Source of the DNA: Pseudarthrobacter sp. GA104
Lineage (GTDB): Bacteria > Actinomycetota > Actinomycetes > Actinomycetales > Micrococcaceae
Direction of reading: 5' to 3'
Assembly: GCF_009741265.1 (NCBI RefSeq)
Contig: NZ_WOWL01000001.1
Coordinates: forward strand, 744,001 to 808,000
DNA: 64,000 bases
The notes beneath the pieces were generated by a model. The model worked only from the letters and a program-made list of their open reading frames with translations, made no database searches and was not told where the DNA came from. How positions within the stretch are numbered: the stretch's first letter is position 1; every line of letters starts with the position of its first letter. The translations under genes and the position numbers were made by a program. Positions 28,701 to 36,660 of the stretch are shown in pieces.

Positions 28701-28917
28701 CCACCGCATTCTTCGACTTCGAGACCACCCACACCCCGCCGTCGTTCAACTCCACCTCCGTGGTCTTGAACCCCGGATACAGCACCGCGCCAACCACCAG
28801 CACAATGAGCGCCAGCCCAAATGCGGTGCTGCCGAAAAGGCGGGAACGGAAGAGCCTGTGGCGGAACGCGGGTGCGGATACGGCGCCTTTTGCGCGTGCT
28901 TTCCCGCGAAGATTCAT
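22753..28917 (-). CDS. Giant membrane-anchored Ig-like/fibronectin III protein 2
   Basis: A 2,054-residue paralogue of the downstream giant with the same plan: basic N-terminus and a single membrane anchor (about 32-52), propeller-like head (about 55-380), around ten Ig/cadherin-like repeats (about 405-1,470; NDTDPDGD, NDSDPSGG and similar loops), five fibronectin III domains (about 1,475-1,945) and a Cys-rich tail with YKWYR, ending in a Cys. The ATG at 28917 was chosen because the likely -10 (28983-28988) puts the transcript start near 28976, upstream of this codon but downstream of an earlier in-frame start. The head is almost identical in DNA to the other copy, while the repeat region is clearly diverged. 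First gene of the long operon. Function by context: surface adhesin or secretion-machine component. Confidence 0.88.
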   Translation of the reverse strand: MNLRGKARAKGAVSAPAFRHRLFRSRLFGSTAFGLALIVLVVGAVLYPGFKTTEVELNDGGVWVVSKSKNAVGRLNYPSRVLDGAVTPASTTFDILQDAGDVFVDDETGSTLNQVSPANMRLGGDKQLPGSADVSFGSEVISVTDAASGKVWAVSPSTVNGFDEEASEPVMVGSEGIVSAVGDDDRIYSADPKSGAVTVTAVDANGEVTASESETWAELKGSGDLQITVVGDKPVLLDAAAGKLFLPGGKRLQLENAREAKLQQGGPASGFVAIATRKALLKQPLDGSAAKAVAFDGEGVPAAPVQLGGCVHAAWSGANKYVRDCVNDGDDKNVDVPKASASPSYVFRVNRDLVVLNDVNSGNVWLVNQNMQLVNNWDDVIPPKETSDDADKDSADEVQQTVLPDRTKPNSAPVAKPDTFGVRAGKTAVLPVLDNDTDPDGDILTVRAPDQLKSGVLAPIYGSTGFQVAIPADKAGSETFKYSVDDGRGLTASSDVTLNIIPAGENSAPRQKPNRNTTLVVQAGKIVSQNVLPDWMDPDGDDLYVVSAAGSDPRDQVKVRPDGLLTFQDAGTEPGRKAVTLTVSDGQSTTEGKVTVDVRASGALPPIANADHVVAVAGVDAVIAPLKNDSDPQGDALRLAQVTPDGNATATLRADQQTFTFNSAAQGPHYVTYLVTNGPASAQQLVRVDVVSGDGDGAPVAVRDTALLPSGGTVLVDVLGNDSDPSGGVLVVQSVTAADGLPVSVSVLDHAVIRITDIRAQGQLNVKYTISNGLASASGDIAVLVVPAPAKLQAPQAKPDEVSVRVGDVVTIPVLANDSDPNGGKLTLEPELAQKPDDTDGRMFHAGDTLRFIAGDVPKTVYAIYKVTNESGQSDSQQVTIRIRARDDERNTRPEPKNLTARVVSGMVVRIPVPLDGIDSDGDSVQLIGVDKAPAMGTAVARDGYLEFTATGTAAGTDTFTYRVRDRIGAENTGTVIAGIAPPEANNQRPIAVDDSVDVRPGRKIAVDALSNDSDPDGDPIGLVSNAFEARPELGVETADGRVLLTAPGNAGNENVSYKIQDDKKAQGSAVIRVSISPDATLKAPVAKDDVITPAETLGKSAVDVPVLKNDSDPDGVAAELKVSLPDGNPNARVGGDGNVVVGLAAGDQLVPYTVTDVDGQSATAVIWVPGQGEQHPSLARTDVVEVMAGKEITFALSEYVRVREGRSPHITQADKVQVQGADTQGVIAGNGDALRYAALKDYVGPGSVTFEVTDGSGPEDPQGLKSTLTIITRVIPDPAANHEPTFSGTDLDVPKAETAALELGTLARDVDAGDQEKLKFEFDGTTPEGFTASLEGQTLKVSAAAGSPAGRKGNIPLKVTDGRSEPVKASVTATVVASNRPLPTAGEDVIEKANAGRAETINVLANDFNPFADTPLEIVSVAVETGSATGQPVVAGDSLTVTPAEGFKGVMVLRYVISDKTDDPSRHADGRVRITVRDKPDPPSAPTATDVRSRTAVLKWAPPSDNGATITGYTVRSNTGFEQQCATTTCTLSGLTNDVKYVFTVTATNEVGDSQASAQSNEIRPDEKPSPPEAPTVKAGDKNMVIDWPPARTEGSAVKSYNLEISPPPASGIAVKNGVTGLTYTWPGLTNGVRYKVRAQAVNELGPSDWGIYSSEDNPAGVPAAPAAPTSAVASAVGSTNQLRVNWTEPDTNGDAIRNYYVTMSGGGGAPQTQAIPGTVRTANFTANNSEAEYTFTVQAENKAGKGAVSPASAPRRATGKLGQVSGVTAAAADTGGAGRQVTINFKELTAAERNGSAYGEVSYSYNASTGQTGPIRPGQTVGGFTNGTPTSITVVANSSVAPSSDASTAATTTPHGAPGTPSATGQNGGQNQKSLSFSWTSPSTATNDVAYTQINIDGRGWERVAASGSRTVNTGGFDEPHSIQVQTVNSIGNGGGVAEATARSGPAKTEWGNSIVGYRTCTDAPASGQTSWRSPTGAEHTCDGVVSGYPWIYGSGPTFTVNCFMWRTVPDARGTYKWYRISSHPDGRYVGRTVQVGNTTLGEPEGHGIPQC
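27766..28785. repeat. 1,020-bp direct repeat, copy B (in giant protein 2)
   Basis: Partner of 21471-22490, in the same orientation, encoding the propeller-like head and part of the anchor of the second giant. Only about three amino-acid changes were noticed (for example Val/Ala in GPVSGF versus GPASGF, and Thr/Ala twice). Confidence 0.95.
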
Positions 28918-28982
28918 GGATCGGTTCCCCCAAGTAGACCCCGGCGACGGCCGGCTTCCGGCTTTAACAGCCGGGCAGAACA

Positions 28983-28988
28983 AATATA
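28983..28988 (-). promoter_or_regulatory. Candidate -10 of the giant-protein/EssC operon
   Basis: On the minus strand the hexamer is TATATT in an AT-rich patch (28985-29015), preceded by GGC. It is the only good promoter-like element seen upstream of the long minus-strand operon; no convincing -35 at standard spacing was identified. Expected transcript start is near 28976. Confidence 0.4.
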
Positions 28989-29019
28989 GCCCTATTGGCT
29001 AACAAATGGATAAACCTCC

Positions 29020-29034
29020 GGCCTTTCCCAGGCC
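29020..29034 (-). terminator. Weak hairpin after cyclase gene
   Basis: A GGCCT/AGGCC inverted repeat with a 5-base loop directly follows the cyclase stop. The stem is short and the downstream T-run is poor, so it is at best a weak terminator ahead of the giant-protein operon. Confidence 0.3.
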
Positions 29035-30159
29035 TTAGTCCAGCACCAAGCCTCTGCCGAGCCCGCGGCTAAGCCGCACGGGGCGGATTTCGCCGAATCC
29101 GCGGACGTTTTCGGGCGGCTGCGGTTCCAGCACGAACCGTTCGTCGTGTTCCAGTGCCGAGGCGGTCATCGAGTCCACCAGCACCGTGCCGGGGTCCGCG
29201 AGGGTGGTGAGGCGGGCGGCCAGGTTCACGGTGGGGCCATAGATGTCGCCGAGCCGGGACAGGATCCTTCCCCACACCATGGCCACCCGTGCTTCGGGAA
29301 GGATTTCGTCTTCCGTGAAGGCCTGGGCAAGAGCCAGGGAGATCTCGGCACCGGCGGCCGGGGTTTCCGCGATGTAGAGGACTTCGTCGCCCACGGTCTT
29401 CACCAGCCGGCCGCCGCCCACGGAGATGATCTCCGCGCACTTGTTCTCGAAGCGCTGGACCAGCCGGGCCAGGGTTTTTTCGTTCATGCGGCGGGACAGG
29501 CTGGTATACGAAACAAGGTCCGCGAAGCCGACGGCGCGCGCCAGCGGAAGCGGGGCATCGTCCTCGTCGCCTTCCCGGCCCTCTTCGCTCGCCTGCAGGC
29601 CCGCTTCGGCCCGGACCGCGAGCCGCTGGACGCCTGCGTTGAGCTGGCGCCGCCAGGAGTAGACCAGCATTTCTTCCAGGGCGTCCACCAGTGCGGGAAG
29701 CTCATTGACCAGGCGCTTGCGGGCGACGGCGTCGGTAACACCCTGCTCATGGACCATGTCCTCCACCAGGGCTTCGATCTGCCACACCACCATCCGGTCC
29801 GTCATCTGCCCGATGGAGCGGGTGACGGAGATGGCGGCTTCCTCGGTCAGTTTCCCCGAGCGGACCAGGTCCACCACGGTGGAGAGCGCGGCCTGGTCGC
29901 GTTCAGTGAACGCGACATCCTCGTCGCCGAAGTTGGGGAAGCCGAGGGCACGCCACAGTTTGCGTGCGGACAGCAGGGACAGCCCGGCGCCGGCGGCGAC
30001 TTCGCGGCGCCGGAGCTTGCGTTCGCCGCCCAGCAGCCGGGCCTCCAAAGCCTTCATGGCGAGCCGCTCGGCAGACATGGTGCCGGTGGCGGGGTGGGAA
30101 TCCATCGCGGGCGGGGGTGTGGTGGAGTCCACGCGCTCCTGCTGGTCCTCATCGTTCAT
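29035..30159 (-). CDS. Class III adenylate/guanylate cyclase with N-terminal regulatory domain
   Basis: A 374-residue cytosolic protein. The N-terminal half (about 25-195) is all-helical and resembles the regulatory domain of mycobacterial Rv1264/Rv2212-type cyclases. The C-terminal class III catalytic domain (about 205-365) shows VGFADLVSYTSLSRR (first metal Asp), GRLVKTVGDEVLY (second metal Asp) and LGDIYGPTVNLAARLT (transition-state Asn/Arg region). It should convert ATP to cAMP; nucleotide choice cannot be read with certainty. The ATG at 30159 has AAGG 8 bases upstream and lies inside the end of the PH-domain gene (11-base overlap), so it is co-transcribed with birA and the PH-domain gene. 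Confidence 0.88.
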   Translation of the reverse strand: MNDEDQQERVDSTTPPPAMDSHPATGTMSAERLAMKALEARLLGGERKLRRREVAAGAGLSLLSARKLWRALGFPNFGDEDVAFTERDQAALSTVVDLVRSGKLTEEAAISVTRSIGQMTDRMVVWQIEALVEDMVHEQGVTDAVARKRLVNELPALVDALEEMLVYSWRRQLNAGVQRLAVRAEAGLQASEEGREGDEDDAPLPLARAVGFADLVSYTSLSRRMNEKTLARLVQRFENKCAEIISVGGGRLVKTVGDEVLYIAETPAAGAEISLALAQAFTEDEILPEARVAMVWGRILSRLGDIYGPTVNLAARLTTLADPGTVLVDSMTASALEHDERFVLEPQPPENVRGFGEIRPVRLSRGLGRGLVLD

Positions 30160-30748
30160 CCCGTCCACCTTCTCTCAATTCCCAGGGCAAAGCTCCGGCC
30201 GGATCGTCCATTGCTCCGCCGGCCTGGCTGTCATGTTCGTCGGGCAATTCCTCGATGGCATCAAGGATGAAATCCCGGAACGTGGCAACCTCCGGCACGT
30301 CCTGGAATGTCACCACGCCCTGGTACCCGGTTTCCAAGGATATATTCCCGGAACGCAACAGGCGCTGAAGTACCGATTCATGGACAGTCAGATTGCGCAC
30401 CGAAGCCAGGTTCACCTGCTGGTCCCGTCGCCGCAGGATGCCGGACCGGGCAACGAGCCGCCGGCTGGTGAGCGTGTACCTGGTGCCCTGCCACCGCAGC
30501 AGCCGGGGCAGGCAATAACCCAGCCAGACCCCCGCCACCGCCAAGGCAAACCCGGCCACCAGCCACGGCGTCCACCGGGGAGTCAGCGCGGGAATGAGCT
30601 TGGCCGCCTCCCCGCGGGTTGCCCAGGCGGAAGCGAACGCGGCAAGCGCCGGTGAAAATATAAAGGCCGCAGCTGCCCCGGCCAGCTTCCTCGGCTGCGG
30701 GCGGGTGGTGACAATCACCTGCTCGCCCGGAACGAGGTCTTTACGCAT
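30149..30748 (-). CDS. PH-domain (DUF304-like) membrane protein
   Basis: A 199-residue protein with two membrane spans (about 22-45 and 62-88). These are followed by a bacterial pleckstrin-homology-like domain: the RWQGTRYTLTSRRLVARSG strand pair, then QQVNLASVRNLTVHESVLQRLLRSGNI. This resembles the YdbS/YdbT-type DUF304 family. The ATG at 30748 (MRKDLVPGE) overlaps the birA stop. Members of this family are small membrane proteins of unclear function, sometimes linked to membrane stress or export. Its place between birA and the cyclase is conserved in style with other actinobacteria, but no direct role follows from it. Confidence 0.8.
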   Translation of the reverse strand: MRKDLVPGEQVIVTTRPQPRKLAGAAAAFIFSPALAAFASAWATRGEAAKLIPALTPRWTPWLVAGFALAVAGVWLGYCLPRLLRWQGTRYTLTSRRLVARSGILRRRDQQVNLASVRNLTVHESVLQRLLRSGNISLETGYQGVVTFQDVPEVATFRDFILDAIEELPDEHDSQAGGAMDDPAGALPWELREGGRDER

Positions 30749-31649
30749 AACCGCCCTGGCCGGAACCCTCCGGGGAATGCCACGGACGCAAATGCACAAC
30801 GTCGCCGGCCGTTACCACGTGCTCCTTGGACTCGCGGTCCACCACCAGCAGTGAACCATACTCGTCGAGGCGGGTCGCGTGGCCGATAATTTCGTGGTCG
30901 CCCGGCAGCTGCGCCCGCACCTGCTTGCCCAGGGTGGTCAGGACGGCTTCCACCCGCTTGTGCAGCGAAGGGCCGCCGGCCAGGCCTGCCGCCGGGTCGC
31001 CGTCGGCGTTGCAGAAGCCGCGGTAGAGCACGGCGAAGTGCAGAAGGTAGCTCTTCAGCAGCTCCGTACGGTCCGCAGTGCGCGGTGACTCCAGCACCAC
31101 CGACGTGGCGGTGGGGACCGGGAGTTCGGCCGCCTGGAGGGTGACATTCAAACCGGTTCCCAGGATGACCGGGGGCGCGGAGCCGTCCACCATGGGGCCC
31201 AGCTGGGCCAGGATTCCCGCGATCTTCCTGCCGCGCACCAGGACGTCGTTGGGCCACTTCAACTCGGCAGGCAGGCCGGCCGTTTCCAGGAGGGTTTCCC
31301 GCAGCGCCAGGGCGCCGATGAGGGAAAGCCAGGAATAGCTCTGGGTGGGAAGCGGCCTTCCTTCGGCGTGGGCCGGCCGCAGAACGACGGAAACGGAGAC
31401 AGAGCTCAGGGGCGGCGCTTCCCAGCGCCTGTCCAGGCGGCCGCGGGCCGCCGTCTGGTACTCCGCGGTCAGCACTGACATGTCCGGCCAGGCCGAAGGC
31501 TCCACGGTGACAGAGCGAAGGAGATCGGCGTTGGTGGAGCCGGTGGAGTTAACAACGTCGAGCCGCGGGATGCCGGCCGCGGACAGAAAGTGCTGGTCCG
31601 CGAGGGCCCTCCGGTCCAGTGGCGTGCCGGGGGCATGTGCGTCATCCAT
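30741..31649 (-). CDS. birA: Biotin--[acetyl-CoA-carboxylase] ligase
   Basis: A 302-residue monofunctional biotin protein ligase. The adenylation loop reads AARGRLDRRWEAPP (about 68-81), the substrate-Lys motif is LKWPNDVLV and IAGIL follows. The C-terminal SH3-like domain ends near 295. There is no N-terminal helix-turn-helix, so it cannot act as the bifunctional BirA repressor. It attaches biotin to the BCCP domain of the AccA3 subunit encoded at 43,015-44,826. The ATG at 31649 has a TAGAGT hexamer exactly 6 bases upstream, consistent with a leaderless transcript. The birA gene is divergent from accD5 with only the SDR between, the usual actinobacterial neighbourhood. Confidence 0.93.
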   Translation of the reverse strand: MDDAHAPGTPLDRRALADQHFLSAAGIPRLDVVNSTGSTNADLLRSVTVEPSAWPDMSVLTAEYQTAARGRLDRRWEAPPLSSVSVSVVLRPAHAEGRPLPTQSYSWLSLIGALALRETLLETAGLPAELKWPNDVLVRGRKIAGILAQLGPMVDGSAPPVILGTGLNVTLQAAELPVPTATSVVLESPRTADRTELLKSYLLHFAVLYRGFCNADGDPAAGLAGGPSLHKRVEAVLTTLGKQVRAQLPGDHEIIGHATRLDEYGSLLVVDRESKEHVVTAGDVVHLRPWHSPEGSGQGGYA

Positions 31650-31655
31650 AGCTAA

Positions 31656-31661
31656 ACTCTA
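31656..31661 (-). promoter_or_regulatory. -10 hexamer of leaderless birA transcript
   Basis: TAGAGT on the minus strand, then 6 bases, then the ATG of birA. This matches the TANNNT-N6-start layout of actinobacterial leaderless genes. Confidence 0.6.
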
Positions 31662-31744
31662 CCGACCCGGCTTAGTCCTGGCAGCCCGGCGTGCCGGCCC
31701 GCGGGAACCGGAAGGACGACGGCGGAGGCCAGGGGAAGCAAAGG

Positions 31745-32632
31745 CTAGAGGAAAATGTCCGGCACCAGCTGGTCTTCGGGAGCGCCAAGGCTGTACGGCC
31801 GGAAGTCGGTGACCCCGGCTGCCGCGAGCACTTCCTCATCCGTGTAGAAGTTGCCGCTTGGCCGGCCGCCGTCCGTGCGGTTGGAGCCCGTAAGCACGGC
31901 ATGGGCTGCGTCCGCCATGATCTCCGCGCCCCTGGCGGCCTGGACGATCCTTTCCCCGTGCGGCATGTTCCTGATGGCAGCGGTATCAATGAGGGTACGC
32001 GGCCAGAGCGAATTAACCCGGATTCCGTCAGCCTTCAGCTCCTCTGCAAGGCCGAGGGTTATAAGGCTCATCCCGTACTTTGCCATGGTGTAGGCAAGGT
32101 GCTTTCCCGCCCAGCGGGGATCGAGGTTCAGTGGCGGGGAGAGCGTAAGGATGTGGCCCTGGTCGGAGGCCCGGAGCGCCGGGAGCGCCAGCTTGGACAT
32201 CAGGAACGTCCCGCGGACGTTGATGTCCTGCATGAGGTCGTACTTTTTCATGTCCACGTCATCGGTCCGGGAAAGGTCGATGGCGGAAGCATTGTTGATG
32301 ACGGCGTCGATGCCCCCGAACCGTTCCACTGCTGCCGCCACGGCGCCCGCGACGTCGTCGTCATTCCGGACGTCACCCACCAGGGGAAGCGCCTGGCCGC
32401 CCGCCTCCACCAGTTCCCGGGCAGCTGTGTGGACAGTCCCGGCCAGTTTTGGGTGGGGCTCCCCCGTCTTGGCCATCAGCACGATATTGGCGCCGTCCTG
32501 CGCCGCGCGCAGGGCGATTGCCAGGCCGATCCCCCTGCTCCCGCCGGAGATGAGGATGGTCCTTCCCTTGAGTGAACCGGCAGCCTGGTAGGGTCCGCCG
32601 AGGGCACGCGAAGCGTCATTGCTCGAAGTCAT
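31745..32632 (-). CDS. SDR-family oxidoreductase (HSDL2-like)
   Basis: A 295-residue classical-type short-chain dehydrogenase/reductase. It shows a Rossmann motif ISGGSRGIGLAIA, a Gly-rich start followed by DVRNDDDV, NNASA, and a YTMAK catalytic Tyr/Lys pair with an upstream Ser in LTLSPP. The WAGKHLAYTMAKYGMS segment and C-terminal length resemble the HSDL2-like SDR group, found in lipid metabolism. Substrate is unknown. The ATG at 32632 lies 6 bases after TACAGT, giving a leaderless-type promoter. It is divergent from accD5, and the shared 223-base region holds two different inverted repeats, so joint control with acyl-CoA carboxylase is plausible. Confidence 0.85.
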   Translation of the reverse strand: MTSSNDASRALGGPYQAAGSLKGRTILISGGSRGIGLAIALRAAQDGANIVLMAKTGEPHPKLAGTVHTAARELVEAGGQALPLVGDVRNDDDVAGAVAAAVERFGGIDAVINNASAIDLSRTDDVDMKKYDLMQDINVRGTFLMSKLALPALRASDQGHILTLSPPLNLDPRWAGKHLAYTMAKYGMSLITLGLAEELKADGIRVNSLWPRTLIDTAAIRNMPHGERIVQAARGAEIMADAAHAVLTGSNRTDGGRPSGNFYTDEEVLAAAGVTDFRPYSLGAPEDQLVPDIFL

Positions 32633-32638
32633 GGCACC

Positions 32639-32644
32639 ACTGTA
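32639..32644 (-). promoter_or_regulatory. -10 hexamer of leaderless SDR transcript
   Basis: TACAGT on the minus strand followed by 6 bases and the ATG of the SDR gene. Confidence 0.55.
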
Positions 32645-32654
32645 ACCCAACTAA

Positions 32655-32670
32655 GTTACCGGCAAGTAAC
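32655..32670. promoter_or_regulatory. Inverted repeat GTTAC-N6-GTAAC near SDR promoter
   Basis: The arms GTTAC and GTAAC are separated by CGGCAA, forming a 16-base dyad at about the -35 position of the divergent SDR gene. TetR-family regulators of lipid metabolism bind dyads of this general shape; the regulator is not identified. Confidence 0.45.
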
Positions 32671-32701
32671 ATGGCGCTGCTGCTGATGACGGCACAGAAA
32701 A

Positions 32702-32718
32702 TTGTAGGTTCCCTACAG
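32702..32718. promoter_or_regulatory. Shared acyl-CoA carboxylase operator, accD5 copy
   Basis: TTGTAGGTTCCCTACAG contains a perfect dyad TGTAGG-TTC-CCTACA. It lies just upstream of the likely -35 zone of accD5 (candidate -10 TAGACT at 32741-32746). An almost identical sequence occurs upstream of accA3 at 42907-42923. Confidence 0.65.
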
Positions 32719-32740
32719 CCGCAGCCGCCGGAAGCGTCAC

Positions 32741-32746
32741 TAGACT
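32741..32746 (+). promoter_or_regulatory. Candidate -10 of accD5-accE5
   Basis: TAGACT, giving a transcript start near 32753 and a 5' leader of about 100 bases before the accD5 ATG. No strong -35 is visible. Confidence 0.4.
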
Positions 32747-32855
32747 TGCCAGCAGGGTTCGCCTGTTGTGTGGAAGCTACTTAAACCTCAGTGCCACAGC
32801 CCGCCAGCATTCACAGCACCACAGAATCAATCTGCTACAGAGCCGGAGATACTTG

Positions 32856-34435
<1,580 letters not shown>

Positions 34436-34439
<4 letters not shown>

Positions 34440-34681
34440 ACGCGGAAAAGCCGGTGGCCAAGGCTGCCGAAACCGAGGCACCCGCTGAACCCCTGCTGTC
34501 CATCGTCAAGGGGCAGCCCACCGCCGAGGAACTGGCGGCGCTGACCGCCGTCGTACTTTCCCTGGGCGGTGCAGAACAGGCGGAGACGGAGAAGCCGCCG
34601 GTGCGGCACTGGGTCCGCCGCCAGCAGCTGAGGCTGGAGCCCACCCCCGGCCCCGGAGCGTGGAAGCGAAGCCGCGGCTGA
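34436..34681 (+). CDS. accE5: Acyl-CoA carboxylase epsilon subunit
   Basis: An 81-residue protein with a disordered Glu/Ala/Pro-rich N-terminus followed by [20 protein letters not shown] and a C-terminal W-x-R...[13 protein letters not shown]. This is the pattern of actinobacterial AccE epsilon subunits, which bridge the alpha and beta subunits and stimulate activity. The GTG start overlaps the accD5 stop (GTGA), so translation is coupled. The length is within the family range. It belongs to the accD5 operon. Confidence 0.85.
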
Positions 34682-34709
34682 AAGGCAGGCCTTCCCGGAT
34701 TCCGGGCGC

Positions 34710-34715
34710 TAGTCT
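34710..34715 (+). promoter_or_regulatory. -10 hexamer of leaderless DUF885 transcript
   Basis: TAGTCT, then 6 bases, then the GTG start of the DUF885 gene. The GGAG immediately before the GTG is too close to act as a normal ribosome-binding site, which favours a leaderless message. Confidence 0.55.
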
Positions 34716-34721
34716 CGGAGT

Positions 34722-36407
34722 GTGACTACAGACACTTCTCCTGCCGCCCGCCCGCACACCCGGATTGACGCCGTCGCAGATGACTACACCGAGACGCTCA
34801 TCAGGCTCAATCCGTCCTTCGCCACCACCCTTGGCCTTGCCGGACACGAAACCGAATACCAGGACTTCTCCCCCGCAGGCATCGCCGAATTCGCGGAGGC
34901 CGCCCGGAAGGCCCTGGTTGACCTCGAAGGCCTCGAGCCGGAGGACGACGTTGACGCGGTCACCCTGGACGCCATGCGGGAGCGGCTGGGCCTGCAGCTG
35001 CTGATCCACGCCTCGGGATGGGATTACGCCGACCTGAACAACATTGCCTCCCCCGCCCAGGACATCCGGGCGATCTTCGACCTTATGCCCACGGAGACCG
35101 AACAGGACTGGCGGCATATTGCCGGCCGCGCGTCCAACGTACCCGGCGCCATCGCCGGGTATACAGAATCCCTGCGGCAGGCGAAGGACGCCGGCCGGGT
35201 GGCCGCCGCCCGCCAGGTGAAGATCGTCATTGAGCAGGTGACGAAGTACGCCTCGGAGGATGGCTTCTTCGCGAAGCTGGCGGCGGGGGCAGCCACTGCC
35301 GCCGGGCCGCTGCCCGCAGCCATCCGGGAAGAGCTCGACGCCGGTGCTGCCGCCGCCAGGGCAGCCTACGCCGGGCTGGCGGACTTCCTCCGCGCAGAGC
35401 TGCTGCCCGCAGCGCCCGAAAAGGATGCCGTGGGCCGGGCCCGTTATGCCCTCGCCTCCCGGTCCTTCCTCGGCGCCACCGTGGACCTCGAAGAGACCTA
35501 CGCGTGGGGCGTGGAGGAACTGGACCGGCTCATCGCCGAGCAGGAACAGGTGGCCCACACCATCAAGGACGGCGCCACGATCGCCGAGGCCAAGGAGATC
35601 CTGGACAACGATCCCGCCCGCCAGCTAAAGGGCAAGGACGCGCTGCGGCGGTGGATGCAGGAACTCTCCGACAAAGCCGTGGCCGAGCTTGCCGGCGTCC
35701 ACTTCGACATCCCCGACGTCATGAAGAAGCTGGAATGCCTCATTGCCCCCACCGACGAGGGCGGCATCTACTACACCGGCCCGTCCGACGACTTCAGCCG
35801 ACCGGGCCGCATGTGGTGGTCAGTCCCCGCCGGTGAGGACACGTTCACCACCTGGGCCGAAACCACCACGGTCTACCACGAGGGCGTCCCGGGCCACCAC
35901 CTCCAGGTGGCCACCGCCACCTACCGCCGCGAGTTGCTGAACAAGTGGCGGCGCAACGTGTGCTGGACTTCGGGCCACGGCGAAGGCTGGGCTCTGTACG
36001 CCGAGAAACTGATGCAGGAACTTGGCTACTTGAGCGACCCGGGCGACCACATGGGCATGCTGGACATGCAGCGGATGCGCGCCGCCCGCGTGGTGTTCGA
36101 CATCGGCGTCCACCTTGAACTGGAGATGCCGGAACGCTGGGGCTCCGGCACCTGGACCCCGGACAAAGGATATGAATTCCTGAAGGCAAACCTGCCCATC
36201 AGTGAAGGCCAGCTGAATTTCGAGTTCACCCGCTACCTGGGCTGGCCCGGCCAGGCGCCCTCCTACAAAGTTGGCCAGCGCCTGTGGGAGCAGATCCGAG
36301 CCGAACTCGAAGCCCGCCCCGGTTTCGACCTCAAAGAGTTCCACACAAGGGCCCTCAACATCGGCTCCGTAGGACTGGACACCCTGAGGCGGGCACTGCT
36401 TTCCTAG
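34722..36407 (+). CDS. DUF885 family protein (M3-like metallopeptidase candidate)
   Basis: A 561-residue, mostly helical protein with the DUF885 signature YHEGVPGHHLQV (about residues 385-396). Here His-Glu and His-His mimic a zinc-protease active site, followed by a GHGEGWALYAEKLM segment carrying a further Glu. No signal peptide or membrane span is seen, so it is predicted to be cytosolic. Characterised DUF885 members are few; peptidase activity is inferred from the motif. It has its own leaderless-type promoter 40 bases after accE5 and ends in a strong hairpin, so it is an independent transcription unit inserted into the acc region. Confidence 0.85.
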   Translation: MTTDTSPAARPHTRIDAVADDYTETLIRLNPSFATTLGLAGHETEYQDFSPAGIAEFAEAARKALVDLEGLEPEDDVDAVTLDAMRERLGLQLLIHASGWDYADLNNIASPAQDIRAIFDLMPTETEQDWRHIAGRASNVPGAIAGYTESLRQAKDAGRVAAARQVKIVIEQVTKYASEDGFFAKLAAGAATAAGPLPAAIREELDAGAAAARAAYAGLADFLRAELLPAAPEKDAVGRARYALASRSFLGATVDLEETYAWGVEELDRLIAEQEQVAHTIKDGATIAEAKEILDNDPARQLKGKDALRRWMQELSDKAVAELAGVHFDIPDVMKKLECLIAPTDEGGIYYTGPSDDFSRPGRMWWSVPAGEDTFTTWAETTTVYHEGVPGHHLQVATATYRRELLNKWRRNVCWTSGHGEGWALYAEKLMQELGYLSDPGDHMGMLDMQRMRAARVVFDIGVHLELEMPERWGSGTWTPDKGYEFLKANLPISEGQLNFEFTRYLGWPGQAPSYKVGQRLWEQIRAELEARPGFDLKEFHTRALNIGSVGLDTLRRALLS

Positions 36408-36438
36408 CTCTGGCTCCGCAGTCGCCCCGGCCCGCCGA

Positions 36439-36499
36439 GGGTGCCTTCCTCTGCTTGCTGCTCCTTCGTCGCTTTGACGCAAGCTGCCGGAAGGCACCC
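36439..36499 (+). terminator. Hairpin terminator after DUF885 gene
   Basis: The arms GGGTGCCTTCC and GGAAGGCACCC are perfectly complementary over 11 bases. A second inner pair GCTTGC/GCAAGC extends the stem. It is followed by a ccttttg tract. Confidence 0.65.
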
Positions 36500-36624
36500 A
36501 CGTCGGGCCTTTTGCCGTATCGCGCGAGATGTTAAGCACACTCAGGCAGGGAATAAGTAACATGGCCGCTGTACAACCTTGATTTCCCGGGGTTTTTAGG
36601 CGCAGGCCGAATCGATGGCCGCGT

Positions 36625-36640
36625 AACATTTCTCAATGTT
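36625..36640. promoter_or_regulatory. Inverted repeat AACATT-N4-AATGTT upstream of symporter
   Basis: A 16-base dyad just upstream of the -35 zone of the DAACS gene. A wider pair ATGTTA (36529-36534) and TAACAT (36558-36563) lies further upstream. It is a possible operator; the regulator is unknown. Confidence 0.4.
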
Positions 36641-36660
36641 CGTTCGCCGTGGTATTCGGG

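Noticed and set aside
16470..28983. Ig-like and FN3 repeats considered as DNA-level tandem repeats
   Set aside because: The repeats are related only at protein level; no long DNA tandem repeat is visible except the 1,020-bp head shared by the two genes.
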